A stretch of DNA of 64,000 nucleotides from Fodinibius roseus (GCF_900129315.1 NZ_FQUS01000010.1:111568-175567); one strand, 5' to 3'. Numbered from the stretch's first letter, positions 18,961-28,790 are shown. Numbers and translations: made by a program. Notes: a model not told the origin generated them from the sequence alone.

Positions 18961-20088
18961 TTATTTGCGGTCTATCCCATGTTCATCGGCCTTTTCATCA
19001 ATAAAAGTCTTTATCTGCCGGCGAAAATGCTTTTCATCGAAATGAGTGACAGACTGCCTAACCGTTTCCCGGTCAAACGCCTGCTGTTCAAAGGCGTCGA
19101 TGGCCCGGCGCAAGCTTCCCGGGGTCTGTTCATCAAAAAAACGCCCGTTAATCTGTTCCCTGATATAATCCCGGGTCCCTCCTTTGGAAAAGCCGATGAC
19201 CGGGGTGCCCAGGGCCATGGCTTCGACGGGACTCATCCCAAAATCTTCTTCGGCTGCAAAAAGGAAGGCCCTGGCTTTGGCTGTCAGCTCGGTTTTTGTT
19301 TCTTCGTCTACGAATCCTAAAAAAGTGATATTGTCAGATTCCGCCAGACCCTTAAGCCTTTCGCTGTCGTTGCCGGCCCCGGCGATCAGTAATTTGCGAT
19401 TCGGGGTTTGGTTAAAAGCTTCAATCAGCAGATCCACTCTCTTGTAGGGAACGAGTCGGCCCACCGTAATGTAATAATCCTCATCTCCGCAGTCTTTATA
19501 CTTGTTTTTATAGCGGTCGACTTTGATGGGAGGGTGAATAACCCGGGCTTCTCTGCGATAGATGGATTCTATGCGTCTTTGGACGGTCGTGGAATTGGCG
19601 ATAAAGTAATCGACCCTGTTGGACGTTGAAACATCCCAAATGCGCAGGTAATTCATAACATACCGCAGGATGAGACGGGTGACCCTGCCGATGTCATTCT
19701 CGTTGCGCAGGTACTCGTGATACTTGACCCAAGCCTGACGTATGGGCGTATGCACATAAGATATATGCAGTGTATCGGGGCGACACAGTACGCCTTTGGC
19801 CCACAAGTAGGAGCTGGAGATAACCAGGTCGTATCCCGTCAGATCGAAGTCCTCTATATAGGTAGGATAGAGAGGAAGCAGTTTACGGTAGTGCTTACGT
19901 TTCCACCGGGAATCCTTGAGTTTGGGATGTTCAAAGACTTTATGGTTGGTAAAGTACGTACTGAGAATCTCCTCTTCTGCTATCATGGTATAGATATCCG
20001 CCCCGGGGAAGAGAGAGGCGATCTGGTGAGTGACGATTTCAGCACCGCCATACTGGTTGAGAAAGTCAGTTACAATGGCTGTTTTCAA
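18961..20088 (-). CDS. Glycosyltransferase family 4 protein
   Basis: Retaining GT-B glycosyltransferase of 375 residues, cytoplasmic, probably adding a sugar to a growing polysaccharide. The N-terminal domain begins with the acceptor-side motif TDFLNQYGGAE (residues 7-17). The C-terminal Rossmann domain starts at YYITVGRLVPYKRVDLLIEA near 215, followed by LLIAGAG. The EEDFGMSPVEAMALG block near 285 holds the EX7E motif that contacts the nucleotide sugar. The gene runs opposite to the two upstream polysaccharide genes and in the same direction as the two Wzi genes behind it, 168 bp from the nearer one. Sugar specificity is unknown. Confidence 0.9.
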   Translation of the reverse strand: MKTAIVTDFLNQYGGAEIVTHQIASLFPGADIYTMIAEEEILSTYFTNHKVFEHPKLKDSRWKRKHYRKLLPLYPTYIEDFDLTGYDLVISSSYLWAKGVLCRPDTLHISYVHTPIRQAWVKYHEYLRNENDIGRVTRLILRYVMNYLRIWDVSTSNRVDYFIANSTTVQRRIESIYRREARVIHPPIKVDRYKNKYKDCGDEDYYITVGRLVPYKRVDLLIEAFNQTPNRKLLIAGAGNDSERLKGLAESDNITFLGFVDEETKTELTAKARAFLFAAEEDFGMSPVEAMALGTPVIGFSKGGTRDYIREQINGRFFDEQTPGSLRRAIDAFEQQAFDRETVRQSVTHFDEKHFRRQIKTFIDEKADEHGIDRK

Positions 20089-20256
20089 AATAGCAGGTTC
20101 TATGAATTCAAGGTTGCGAAAAAAGCGTAAATATATTTCTGTATCTCTGTTATCTCAAATCAAAGAATATGAGCGGGACTTAGAACAACTTCCCGCCACG
20201 GGCAGCCCGTGCCAGCTCGGTCCGTTCTTCTTCGACCATGTGTCCCCCGCCCCGCG

Positions 20257-22050
20257 TTAATGAAACAGGTACTGCAGCGACAGCTGATACTGCATATTGA
20301 TAATATCATCTTTATAACGGCTCTTCCAGCTTATGGGGAGTCTTCCGTAATGATGGCGCCCATAGTTATAATGCTTGTTCCAAACTACCTTTGCTCCCAG
20401 TAATAGATCGGAGATGCGGTATTTCGCCTTGAAGCCGACATTTAGTTTTACCTGGTGGCGAAACAGATCTTTAAACCCATTTTGCCGATACCAGCGCTGA
20501 TTCCATTCAAAGTGGTAATGATCATTATCGACCATTCGTTGAACAAACAAGCCGACCATACCTTTAGAGAAATAGCCTTCAGCGCCCACATATTGGCTGC
20601 TTGAGCCGGGACCGATAGCCGCTCCCAATACCTGTCCCCGGTTCGTATGTCCCTGTTTCACTCTTTTGTGCGTATAAGGGTAGGTTTGGGGACGAACATC
20701 ATCTATGAGAGAGGGAATCAGAGAGTTGATTTCCGCATTTATTTTTACAAAATCGATCCGGTTGCTCTGAATGATCTTTTGGGCGCCCAGGGTGTAGGCG
20801 CGCCCGTGTTGCGGTTCCATCAGGAAATCACGGAAATTCCAGTTGTGGTCTTCTTTATAGAATTCTCCATACAATTCAGTATTACTTTCCGGGAGGACCC
20901 ACCGGAAAAAGACCGATGACAGGGCGTTTTTATCCTGGTAATGGCTGGCGTCTCTAAAGCCATTCAGCACTTGTTCATCCGGGTTCGGAAAAGGTTGAAA
21001 GATAGCCAGGTAATCCGTCCCGTTGAGTCCTTCGTCCGGAATATACTGGTGGATCACGCGGCTGGTCCCCACATGGAAGTTAGGCAGGAACGATGGGGAA
21101 TAGATGATATTCAAGCCGTTCATAAACCGTTTTTTGCGGTAAATATGAACGGGCAAATGGGTAAAATAGTCAGAATTTGCGGGCCAGCCCCAGATCCAGC
21201 GGAATTGCAGCCGGCCGATATTCCAGGGCAGCTCCAGGGGCTCACGTGTTCCCAGAAAAGCATGAGGTACGCCGGCGGCATTGTTGCTCATCGTGAGCGC
21301 ATATTGCACGCCGGGCCCCCACCACAGTGGTTCAGAGCTGAGCCCGAGTTCAATATCATGATGATGAAACCGGACCGAAGAATGTCCCCAGTCAAGAGTC
21401 GTGTAGCTGTCGGGTCCAAACCGCCACGGGCGGTCGATGCGTTGGGCCATCGAGTCTTCGGGTATGATACCGGGAGCTACATAATGAATGTCACGGTTAA
21501 TATCGGTTGGTATAAACCGGGGAGGATCAAAGTCCCTGTTCTGTTGATAGATAATGTGGGGTCGAAAGCTGACATCCAGGAAGTCGGAGGTAATATGAAA
21601 ACCGCCCTGAAATTCGGTATTCAGTCCCCTTCCGTACCAGGCCGCCCCATTGTTTTCGCCATAGGGGAGGTCGCTGTTTCGGGTGCCTCTGATAACCGGC
21701 TCGTAAAAACCCAGGGTAAAGTCTTTGGAAAGCTCAATCTTCGGAGACTGAAACGGCCGGGCCCACCAGGAATCTGATGGCCTGTAATTCTGCATGACTT
21801 TTTGGTAGCGTTCGCTGCTGACGGGCCGGTTCATAAACGATATTTCGGTGGTAGAGTCGGAAAGCAGCTGCAACAGCCGAACCTGGTCGTCGCGGAAATC
21901 ACCTACGGGTATCGTTTGGGCTCCGGCCTGACGCAGGGGCAAGAGCACTATTCCTGCCGTGATCAACAGAAAACACGATATGACGCGACCCGTAATTTTA
22001 CTTGTATGAAATAAAGAGATAGTCAAACTGTATTCTCGTTTTTGGTTCAA
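20257..22050 (-). CDS. Capsule assembly Wzi-family outer-membrane protein (copy 1)
   Basis: Predicted outer-membrane barrel of the Wzi type; Wzi helps anchor or organise capsular polysaccharide on the cell surface. At 597 residues it has a signal peptide ending near residue 45 (RQAGAQ), then a strand-rich body. Diagnostic segments shared with the neighbour are ENNGAAWYGRGLNTEFQGG near 128, LWWGPGVQYALTMSNNAAG and FLGTREPLELP. The only start near the signal peptide is TTG at 22050. It lies 25 bp after its paralogue and the pair is surely co-transcribed. The two copies align over nearly their whole length, so they arose by tandem duplication. Confidence 0.85.
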   Translation of the reverse strand: MNQKREYSLTISLFHTSKITGRVISCFLLITAGIVLLPLRQAGAQTIPVGDFRDDQVRLLQLLSDSTTEISFMNRPVSSERYQKVMQNYRPSDSWWARPFQSPKIELSKDFTLGFYEPVIRGTRNSDLPYGENNGAAWYGRGLNTEFQGGFHITSDFLDVSFRPHIIYQQNRDFDPPRFIPTDINRDIHYVAPGIIPEDSMAQRIDRPWRFGPDSYTTLDWGHSSVRFHHHDIELGLSSEPLWWGPGVQYALTMSNNAAGVPHAFLGTREPLELPWNIGRLQFRWIWGWPANSDYFTHLPVHIYRKKRFMNGLNIIYSPSFLPNFHVGTSRVIHQYIPDEGLNGTDYLAIFQPFPNPDEQVLNGFRDASHYQDKNALSSVFFRWVLPESNTELYGEFYKEDHNWNFRDFLMEPQHGRAYTLGAQKIIQSNRIDFVKINAEINSLIPSLIDDVRPQTYPYTHKRVKQGHTNRGQVLGAAIGPGSSSQYVGAEGYFSKGMVGLFVQRMVDNDHYHFEWNQRWYRQNGFKDLFRHQVKLNVGFKAKYRISDLLLGAKVVWNKHYNYGRHHYGRLPISWKSRYKDDIINMQYQLSLQYLFH

Positions 22051-22075
22051 AAAGTCGGGCTGTTTGAAGGCCTTA

Positions 22076-23797
22076 TTATCTAAAAAGATAGCGGACGGAG
22101 AGCTGCAGCTGCATATTTACTTTGTCGTTTTTGTCAACGGTATCGAAATCAACGTCCAGGTCTCCATAATTATATCGTCCATAGTTATAGTTCTTATTCC
22201 AGATTAATTGAGCACCCAACAGGAGGGGACCGGTTTGGTAGGATCCTTTCAGGCCTATATTCAAATTGATGCGATGTCGCCAGATATCCTTATAACCGTT
22301 ACCGAGTGCGGGTTGGTCGTAGTATACGTAATGGAAAAAGTCGTTCTCGGCCACGCGCTGGATAAAAAGTCCCGCCATCCCTTCATTAAAGTAACCCTCC
22401 GCACCAAAATATTGGCTGTCCGAACCGGGACCGATGGCCGCCCCGAGGACTTGTCCCCGGCTGGTATGCCCCTGTTTGATTCTACTGTGGCGGTAATAAT
22501 AGGTTTGGGGACGCACTTCATCTATTCTGTTGGGGACCAGGGAGTTGAGTTCTGCGTTAAATTTCACGAAATCGATCCAGTTGCTTTCCACAATTTTTTG
22601 GGCACCCAGCGTATAGGCCCGGTCGTGGTCCGGCTGCATCAGAAAGTCCCGCAGGTCATAGTTGTGATCTTCCCGGAAATATTCCCCGTAGACCTCAGCA
22701 TTGCTTTCCGGAAAAACCCATCGAAAGTAGACGGTGGCTAACTGGTTTTTAGCGTCATTCAGTCCGCTGCCGCCTGACTCGTCTTGCTTTACTTTCTGAA
22801 AGGCCTGCATAATATCGAAAAAGTCGGAGGCGTCGAGCCCGTCTTCGGGTACATATTGGTGGAAGGTGCGCGTCAATCCCACTGTAAGATTGGGGATAAA
22901 GGAGGGAGAGTAGCTGAAGTTGAGCGCATTCATAAACCGCTGGTTGTTGTTGCCGGTAAAATACGCTGAATCGCGGGGCCAGCCCCAGACCCAGCGGAAT
23001 TCAATCCCCCCGATGCCGAGGGGCAGCGCCAGCGGCTCGCGTGTTCCCAGGAAAAGATGGGGAATACCGGCGGCATTGTTGCTCATCATCAGGGCATATT
23101 GTACCCCGGGCCCCCACCAGAGCGATTCGCTGCTGGCACCCGCTTCGATACTTTTGTAGTGGATACGGGCCGAAGAGTGTCCCAGGTCAAAATCGCTGTA
23201 GGCATCGGGGCCAAACCGGTAGGGCATATCTATATTGCTGAAAATAGCCCGGTATTGAGGATTCCCTTCACTATCGGTGGGAATGAACCGGGGCTTGGCA
23301 AAATCCCGGTTTTGGGTATGAATTACATGGGGACGAAAACTGAGCGTCAGATAATCCGACGTCAGGTACAACCCGCCCTGAAACTCCGTATTAAGTCCGC
23401 GTCCATACCATGCAGCGCCGTTATTTTCGCTGTAGGGCAGTTGACTGTTATAGGTGGTGGTCAGCACCGGTTCGTAGACGCCGGCCTCAAAAAAGTTGAA
23501 AAACGATGTTTTGGGGCCTTCCAGGGGCTGTGTCCACCAGGCGCCGGGCGATGGATGATTTGTTTCTTCCGCCAGCTTTCGGTAGGTCGACATCCACAGG
23601 GGACGGTTGGTCAGCGATGTTTGGATGGTGGAATCCGAAAGCAGCTGCAGTGTCCGGTAATGCTGGTCGTTGACACCACCGACGGGAACAGGCTGTCCAA
23701 ATATATTTTGCAAAGGATATGCTGATAAGATAACGGCACACAACATCAGCTTTGCAGAAGCTACTATTGTACGATGAAAAAAGGTGGTACGAATCAA
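22076..23797 (-). CDS. Capsule assembly Wzi-family outer-membrane protein (copy 2)
   Basis: Second, upstream member of the Wzi pair, 573 residues. The signal peptide ends near residue 35 (QNIFGQ). It shares ENNGAAWYGRGLNTEFQGG, LWWGPGVQYALMMSNNAAG and FLGTREPLALP with copy 1. The proteins differ most in the signal peptide and in surface-loop-like stretches. The start is probably TTG at 23797, because an in-frame stop lies just upstream and the next ATG would cut off the basic part of the signal peptide. It is divergent from the SLC13 permease across about 470 bp. A role in surface polysaccharide attachment fits the neighbouring transferase genes. Confidence 0.85.
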   Translation of the reverse strand: MIRTTFFHRTIVASAKLMLCAVILSAYPLQNIFGQPVPVGGVNDQHYRTLQLLSDSTIQTSLTNRPLWMSTYRKLAEETNHPSPGAWWTQPLEGPKTSFFNFFEAGVYEPVLTTTYNSQLPYSENNGAAWYGRGLNTEFQGGLYLTSDYLTLSFRPHVIHTQNRDFAKPRFIPTDSEGNPQYRAIFSNIDMPYRFGPDAYSDFDLGHSSARIHYKSIEAGASSESLWWGPGVQYALMMSNNAAGIPHLFLGTREPLALPLGIGGIEFRWVWGWPRDSAYFTGNNNQRFMNALNFSYSPSFIPNLTVGLTRTFHQYVPEDGLDASDFFDIMQAFQKVKQDESGGSGLNDAKNQLATVYFRWVFPESNAEVYGEYFREDHNYDLRDFLMQPDHDRAYTLGAQKIVESNWIDFVKFNAELNSLVPNRIDEVRPQTYYYRHSRIKQGHTSRGQVLGAAIGPGSDSQYFGAEGYFNEGMAGLFIQRVAENDFFHYVYYDQPALGNGYKDIWRHRINLNIGLKGSYQTGPLLLGAQLIWNKNYNYGRYNYGDLDVDFDTVDKNDKVNMQLQLSVRYLFR

Positions 23798-24271
23798 TGG
23801 TTTTTATCAAGGTGATTATTAAAGGGACTAAAGTAAAAGAATGTGGCTAAAATTGCTAAAACCTATTCACAGGATGTCTGAGTCTGCATAGCACTTTTTG
23901 GCGTCTTTTGTTCCCGAACCAGTGACCCTGTATTACAGTAAAGGCCCCGAATTTGTCAATCAATGAGAAATTTCAAGACGGAGAAAAGTATTCGATCCTT
24001 GATGATCATGCTACCCTTTCAGCCTGTTTTGGAGACCAAAAATGGTACAACTCTTCCCGGATCAGGCAAAAAGGGAGGTGCCTTTTTCGGACCGATACGG
24101 GGAACCGAAGCACCATGTATTCAACTGTGACTTTTCGGGCCATTCCGCTTTTTTACAATGAGAACAAACGGTCGGCATCCTGTGAACAACGAGATTAATG
24201 AATTTGAAAGCTTCTTATATTTCTTTTTCTTATCTACTTGCTTTGAAAATATAAACCTATCAGAATAGTTC
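23798..24271. other. Divergent intergenic region, Wzi pair / SLC13 permease
   Basis: No gene that I can support. An 81-codon open frame at 23953-24198 has no start signal, low-complexity content and no family features. Promoters for both flanking operons are expected here, but I see no clear consensus match, riboswitch or strong dyad. Confidence 0.4.
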
Positions 24272-26041
24272 ATGACTCTTGCCGGATGGACGGTTATTGC
24301 TGTTGTTGTACTGTGTTTAATTCTGTTGATTAAGACCCGCCTTTCCGCCGATGTTGTTTTTTTAGGCGGACTTACGGTCATAATTGTAAGTCAGGTGGTC
24401 CCGGTATCCGAAGTACTGGTAGGGTTCTCAAATGAAGGGATGCTCACGGTGGCGGCATTGTACGTTGTGGCAGCGGGACTCAAAGAAACGGGGGCCATCC
24501 AGTATGTAATCAACAAAATTATCGGTCGCTCCAGAAGTATCCGTCGCGCTCAGTTGCGGATTATGGCTCCCGTTATGGTGTTCAGCGCTTTTTTAAACAA
24601 CACCCCGATTGTAGCCTCATTTATCCCCGCCCTGGAAGACTGGGCCCGGAAAAATCGAATTCCGGCTTCTAAAATACTAATTCCTCTCAGCTATGCGGCT
24701 ATCCTGGGAGGCACCTGTACGCTCATCGGTACCAGTACGAACCTCATAGTAAACGGACTGCTGATCCAGGAAACCGCAACCGGGTCGCTCGGGATCTTCG
24801 AACCGGCCCTTATCGGCATTCCGTGTGCTATTGCCGGGTTTGTATACCTGGCCGTTTTCGGCCGAAAGTTGCTGCCCATCCGGGGCTCCGGTTTCGATAC
24901 GTTTAAAGATCCCCGGGAATATACCATTGAGATGTTGGTGGACCATGGCAGCGAGATAGCGGGACAGACGGTCGAGGAAGCCGGACTGCGTAATCTGCCG
25001 GGACTTTTTTTAGTGGAAATCTATCGCGGGGGACAAATACTGGCGGCGGTGGATCCGGAAATAAGCCTACATGATAATGATCGCCTGATCTTTGCAGGTA
25101 TTGTGGATTCGATTGTCGATCTGCAGCAAATTAAGGGATTGAGTCCCGCTACGGATCAGCTTTTTAAGCTTGATTCGTCGCGCAGAGAGCGTCTTATGAT
25201 TGAGGCCGTCGTATCGCCGACTCATCCGATCAACGGGCGGACGATCAAAGAGGGACGGTTTCGCAATCTGTATGATGCCGTCGTTCTGGCTGTAGCTCGA
25301 AATGGCGAGCGCATTAAAGAGAAGGTGGGTGATATAGAGCTTCGGACCGGTGATACCCTGCTGCTGGAAGCGCACCCCACCTTTCTGGAACAGTATAAAA
25401 ATTCCAGCGATTACTATTTGATCAGCGGCATCAGCGATTCCAATCCGCCCAATTATGAGAAGTCGGGCATTGCCTGGGCTACGTTAATTGGAATGGTCGG
25501 CTCCGTGGCCCTGGGATTTTTGACGATGTTTCAGGCTTCTTTTCTGGCAGCAGGGTTGATGATATTATTTAACTGTTGCGGGGCAACGGAAGCCAAAAGC
25601 TACATTGACTGGTCGGTACTGCTGGTTATCGCCGCATCGCTGGGTATAGGCAGCGCCATGCAGGAGACCGGGGCGGCAGCGGTCCTGGCCAAAAGCTTTC
25701 TGGGACTGGTGGAATCGAATCCCTACGGGGCTTTGATCGGTACGTACCTGGCAACCTGGATACTGACCGAGATGATTACCAATAACGCTGCTGCGGTTCT
25801 GATTTTCCCGATTGCTATTTCAATGGCGGCCTCCTTTGGCGTTAACCATATGCCGTTTGTCATTACCATTATGATGGCGGCCTCAGCCAGTTTCTCTACG
25901 CCTATCGGGTACCAGACAAATTTAATGGTTTATGGTCCGGGAGGGTACAAGTTTACGGACTTTACCAAAATCGGCCTTCCCCTGAATTTGATTGTCGCTG
26001 TAATCACCATTGTACTTGTCCCGATGATATGGCCTCTGTGA
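24272..26041 (+). CDS. SLC13-family permease with two TrkA-C domains, likely sulfate importer
   Basis: Divalent anion:sodium symporter-family membrane protein of 589 residues. Two membrane blocks (about 1-195 and 395-589) flank two soluble TrkA-C/RCK-C domains (about 205-300 and 305-385), the layout of SLC13 relatives linked to sulfate. Membrane motifs include FLNNTPIVASFIPALEDW, ILGGTCTLIGTSTNLIVNG and FSTPIGYQTNLMVYGPGGY, the paired Ser/Asn-Thr helix-hairpin signatures. It is immediately followed by cysQ, cysC, cysD and cysN on the same strand, so sulfate is the best substrate guess. The family label is firm; the substrate is inferred from context. Confidence 0.85.
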   Translation: MTLAGWTVIAVVVLCLILLIKTRLSADVVFLGGLTVIIVSQVVPVSEVLVGFSNEGMLTVAALYVVAAGLKETGAIQYVINKIIGRSRSIRRAQLRIMAPVMVFSAFLNNTPIVASFIPALEDWARKNRIPASKILIPLSYAAILGGTCTLIGTSTNLIVNGLLIQETATGSLGIFEPALIGIPCAIAGFVYLAVFGRKLLPIRGSGFDTFKDPREYTIEMLVDHGSEIAGQTVEEAGLRNLPGLFLVEIYRGGQILAAVDPEISLHDNDRLIFAGIVDSIVDLQQIKGLSPATDQLFKLDSSRRERLMIEAVVSPTHPINGRTIKEGRFRNLYDAVVLAVARNGERIKEKVGDIELRTGDTLLLEAHPTFLEQYKNSSDYYLISGISDSNPPNYEKSGIAWATLIGMVGSVALGFLTMFQASFLAAGLMILFNCCGATEAKSYIDWSVLLVIAASLGIGSAMQETGAAAVLAKSFLGLVESNPYGALIGTYLATWILTEMITNNAAAVLIFPIAISMAASFGVNHMPFVITIMMAASASFSTPIGYQTNLMVYGPGGYKFTDFTKIGLPLNLIVAVITIVLVPMIWPL

Positions 26042-26115
26042 TTTTTTTAGTATCTTTGGCGCTGACAGGTCAAAAAAAATAGAAAATGAATTAATAAATA
26101 TAGATTATAAATTAC

Positions 26116-26880
26116 ATGTTGAAGGAAATTATTGCTACAGCGAAACAGGCGGGAGAGGCCATTCTTGACTATTATGAGGATGACGTAGAAGTCATGCACA
26201 AAGATGATGACTCTCCGCTTACCAAAGCTGATTTGGCAGCCCACCATATTATTGTGGACGCCCTGAAAAAAATAGATCCGGATACCCCGGTTATTTCGGA
26301 AGAATCCGGCATACCCGATTATGACGACCGCAGGGAGTGGACTGCTTTTTGGATTGTAGATCCCCTGGACGGGACCAAAGAGTTTATCAAAAAGAATGGT
26401 GAATTTACAGTTAATATCGCGCTTATCGAAAACGGAAAACCGGTTTTGGGGGTGGTTTATGTACCGGATAAAAAGATAACCTATTATGCGACCCGGGAGA
26501 AAGGGGCGTTTAAGCAGGTTGGCGATGAGAAGCCACAGCGGATATATTCGGAAGCCAGCAGCACCGAAAGCAGCCTTACGGCCGTGCAAAGTCGCTCACA
26601 CGGTTCGGATTCGCTGATCAATCAGCTGCAGGATAAGGGCCTTCAGGTAACCGAAACGATACCTGCCGGCAGTTCGATCAAGTTTTGCCTGGTCGCTGAG
26701 GGAGCGGCCGATATCTACCCGCGGATGGGACCGACGATGGAATGGGATGTAGCCGCGGGGGACTGTGTCTATCGTTACTCGGCCCGCGATGGGGCCCATC
26801 CCTCTCCCCTGACCTATAATAAACCTGATTTGAAAAACAGCGGCTTCCTGATTGGGCTTAATGGGAATGTTGAATTGTAA
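26116..26880 (+). CDS. cysQ: 3'(2'),5'-bisphosphate nucleotidase CysQ
   Basis: Removes the 3'-phosphate from PAP (and PAPS), recycling the by-product of PAPS use and keeping sulfate activation from being poisoned. The 254-residue protein is an inositol-monophosphatase-fold enzyme. EESG at 62-65 and VDPLDGTKEF at 81-90 bind the three magnesium ions, and MEWDVAAGD near 212 is the third family motif. It is typical CysQ length. The gene lies 75 bp after the permease and 76 bp before cysC. TATCTTTG about 60 bp upstream matches a Bacteroidota -7 element, but that promoter call is weak. Confidence 0.93.
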   Translation: MLKEIIATAKQAGEAILDYYEDDVEVMHKDDDSPLTKADLAAHHIIVDALKKIDPDTPVISEESGIPDYDDRREWTAFWIVDPLDGTKEFIKKNGEFTVNIALIENGKPVLGVVYVPDKKITYYATREKGAFKQVGDEKPQRIYSEASSTESSLTAVQSRSHGSDSLINQLQDKGLQVTETIPAGSSIKFCLVAEGAADIYPRMGPTMEWDVAAGDCVYRYSARDGAHPSPLTYNKPDLKNSGFLIGLNGNVEL

Positions 26881-26955
26881 CTTCCATTGTTAAGACCACT
26901 CAAGACGCAATAAAAAATAATTCAAAATTCAATATTCAAAACTTACCATTATAGC

Positions 26956-27486
26956 ATGTCAGAAGAAAAGAAACTAAAGCCGGCAGTCCTCTGGTTTACA
27001 GGGCTTTCCGGTTCCGGGAAAAGTACCATCTCTGAGAAAGTGTATCCCGCCTTGAAAGAACGAGGCTACCGGGTGGAACACCTCGACGGGGACGCCATTC
27101 GTGACATTTTTCCCTCAACCGGATTCAGCAAGGAAGAACGCAACGCGCATATCAGGCGGGTAGGGTATATTGCCAGCCGGCTGCAGGCTCATGGTGTGTT
27201 TGTGATCGGGTCTTTTATCTCTCCTTACCAGGAGGCACGGGACTTTGTACGTGACCTGTGCGAGGACTTCGTGGAGATCTATGTATCCACCCCGCTGGAA
27301 GTTTGTGAGGAACGGGATGTGAAAGGCCTCTATGCCAGGGCGCGCAAAGGAGAGATTGATAATTTTACCGGAATCAGTGATCCGTATGAGGAACCGGAGA
27401 ACCCCGAGCTGGAAATCGATACCACGGATATTACTCCCGGGGAGGGGGTACGGATGGTATTGGAGTATCTGGAAAACAGGAATTAG
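26956..27486 (+). CDS. cysC: Adenylyl-sulfate kinase (APS kinase)
   Basis: Phosphorylates APS at the 3'-hydroxyl with ATP to give PAPS, the universal sulfuryl donor. The 176-residue protein is a stand-alone kinase. It shows the P-loop GLSGSGKST (16-24), the LDGDAIRD substrate loop near 44, FSKEERNAHIRR near 58, and SFISPY followed by the lid region VKGLYARARKGEI near 125. It sits between cysQ and cysD. A short GC-rich palindrome (GCCCCGTGGGGC) follows the stop closely. Production of PAPS and not only APS is consistent with either assimilation through PAPS reductase or sulfotransferase use. Confidence 0.94.
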   Translation: MSEEKKLKPAVLWFTGLSGSGKSTISEKVYPALKERGYRVEHLDGDAIRDIFPSTGFSKEERNAHIRRVGYIASRLQAHGVFVIGSFISPYQEARDFVRDLCEDFVEIYVSTPLEVCEERDVKGLYARARKGEIDNFTGISDPYEEPENPELEIDTTDITPGEGVRMVLEYLENRN

Positions 27487-27808
27487 ATACCGTCCGTTGC
27501 CCCGTGGGGCGTTAAGAATTAATTATCCATATACTTTGAGAGAGCTTTACAAACTCGTGCTTTTGTCCAATGTCAGCATTATCAGTCGGTTGCAATCCTC
27601 GCATAGAGGCTATATGCCGTGATCCGCTCCCCTCTGGCCTTGACCCTGAACAATATTCTCCGGTTTTTCAAGCTCTCTTTGAAACATTTCGCAGTGCTGG
27701 CGGTTATGAAGGAAGTACCTACAGCACAGGATCCTATTCTTTGATGGTTTTTCTATCTATTAATGCTTAGTTTTAGCAGCTTTATAAAACAAACAATGAT
27801 TGTCTTGT
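27487..27808 (+). other. cysC-cysD intergenic region
   Basis: No supported gene. The palindrome GCCCCGTGGGGC near 27499-27510 can form a hairpin just after the cysC stop but lacks a T tract. A 66-codon open frame (27570-27770) shows no family features. The spacing suggests that cysD-cysN may have its own promoter. Confidence 0.35.
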
Positions 27809-28714
27809 ATGAGAAAGTATAAATTAAGTCACATTCGGCAGTTAGAAGCTGAATCTATTCACATTATGAGGGAGGTTGCCGCCCAGTTTGAGAACCCGGT
27901 ATTGATGTTCTCGGGCGGAAAAGACTCGATCACGATGGCCCGCCTGGCCGAGAAAGCATTTTGGCCCGGTAAAATCCCTTTCCCTTTCCTGCATGTGGAT
28001 ACCGGCCACAATTTTGATGAGACGATTGAGTTTCGTGATCAGCTGATGGAGCAGCTCGGTGTGAATCTTATAGTGGTCAAGGTTCAGGATCTGATAGATT
28101 CCGGACGCGTAAAAGAGGAAAACGGTCCCAATGCAAGCCGTAATAAACTACAGATTCCCGCTTTGCTGGATGCGTTGGAAGAACACGGCTTTGATGCCGC
28201 ATTCGGCGGTGCCCGGCGGGATGAAGAAAAAGCCCGGGCCAAAGAGCGATTCTTTTCTCACCGCGATGAATTTGGCCAATGGGACCCCAAGAACCAGCGT
28301 CCGGAGCTCTGGAATTTGTATAACGGCCGGAAGAATCACGGCGAGCACTTTCGGGTGTTTCCACTGAGCAACTGGACCGAGATGGATGTCTGGCAGTATA
28401 TTGCCGCGGAGGATATTGATATACCAAGCCTGTATCTTGCCCATGAGCGGGAGGTTGTTGAGCGAGCGGATACGTACCTGGCGAAATCTCAATTTATTTC
28501 GCTGGATGAGGATGAAGAATATGAGGTAAAGAAAATACGCTTCCGGACGATCGGCGATATGACGTGTACCGGCGCTTTTAAATCCGAAGCGTCGACCGTG
28601 GCACAGATTATTGAAGAGGTCGCTTCGGCACGGATTACCGAACGGGGCAACCGGACGGATGACAAGCGGGCTGAAGCTGCTATGGAAGAACGAAAAAAGC
28701 AGGGCTATTTTTAG
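27809..28714 (+). CDS. cysD: Sulfate adenylyltransferase subunit 2
   Basis: Catalytic subunit of ATP sulfurylase, making APS from sulfate and ATP together with the GTPase CysN. From the ATG at 27809 it has 301 residues, the normal length; an in-frame TTG nine bases upstream is less likely. The PP-loop SGGKDS (35-40) binds ATP. Later landmarks are HVDTGHNFDETIEFRD, AFGGARRDEEKARAKER (ending with the family Arg-rich motif), FPLSNWTEMDVWQYI and GDMTCTGAF. The CysN gene follows after 130 bp containing a strong stem-loop. Confidence 0.96.
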   Translation: MRKYKLSHIRQLEAESIHIMREVAAQFENPVLMFSGGKDSITMARLAEKAFWPGKIPFPFLHVDTGHNFDETIEFRDQLMEQLGVNLIVVKVQDLIDSGRVKEENGPNASRNKLQIPALLDALEEHGFDAAFGGARRDEEKARAKERFFSHRDEFGQWDPKNQRPELWNLYNGRKNHGEHFRVFPLSNWTEMDVWQYIAAEDIDIPSLYLAHEREVVERADTYLAKSQFISLDEDEEYEVKKIRFRTIGDMTCTGAFKSEASTVAQIIEEVASARITERGNRTDDKRAEAAMEERKKQGYF

Positions 28715-28741
28715 TGAATGCAGTATTGAAAAGATACATAA

Positions 28742-28790
28742 GAATTCAGAATCCGGAATAGGTTTATTCCGAATACGAACTTCTGAATTC
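28742..28790. repeat. Inverted repeat between cysD and cysN
   Basis: Outer arms GAATTCAGA (28742-28750) and TCTGAATTC (28782-28790) enclose inner arms CGGAATA (28754-28760) and TATTCCG (28765-28771) around a GGTT tetraloop. The RNA would form a stem-loop in the cysD-cysN leader. There is no T run, so it is more likely an RNA-stability or processing element than a terminator. Confidence 0.45.

Noticed and set aside
20941..21777. 278-codon plus-strand frame
   Set aside because: Antisense to Wzi copy 1, with odd composition rich in Pro and Arg.
23953..24198. 81-codon frame in the Wzi/SLC13 gap
   Set aside because: TTG start without a ribosome site and no recognisable features; likely chance.
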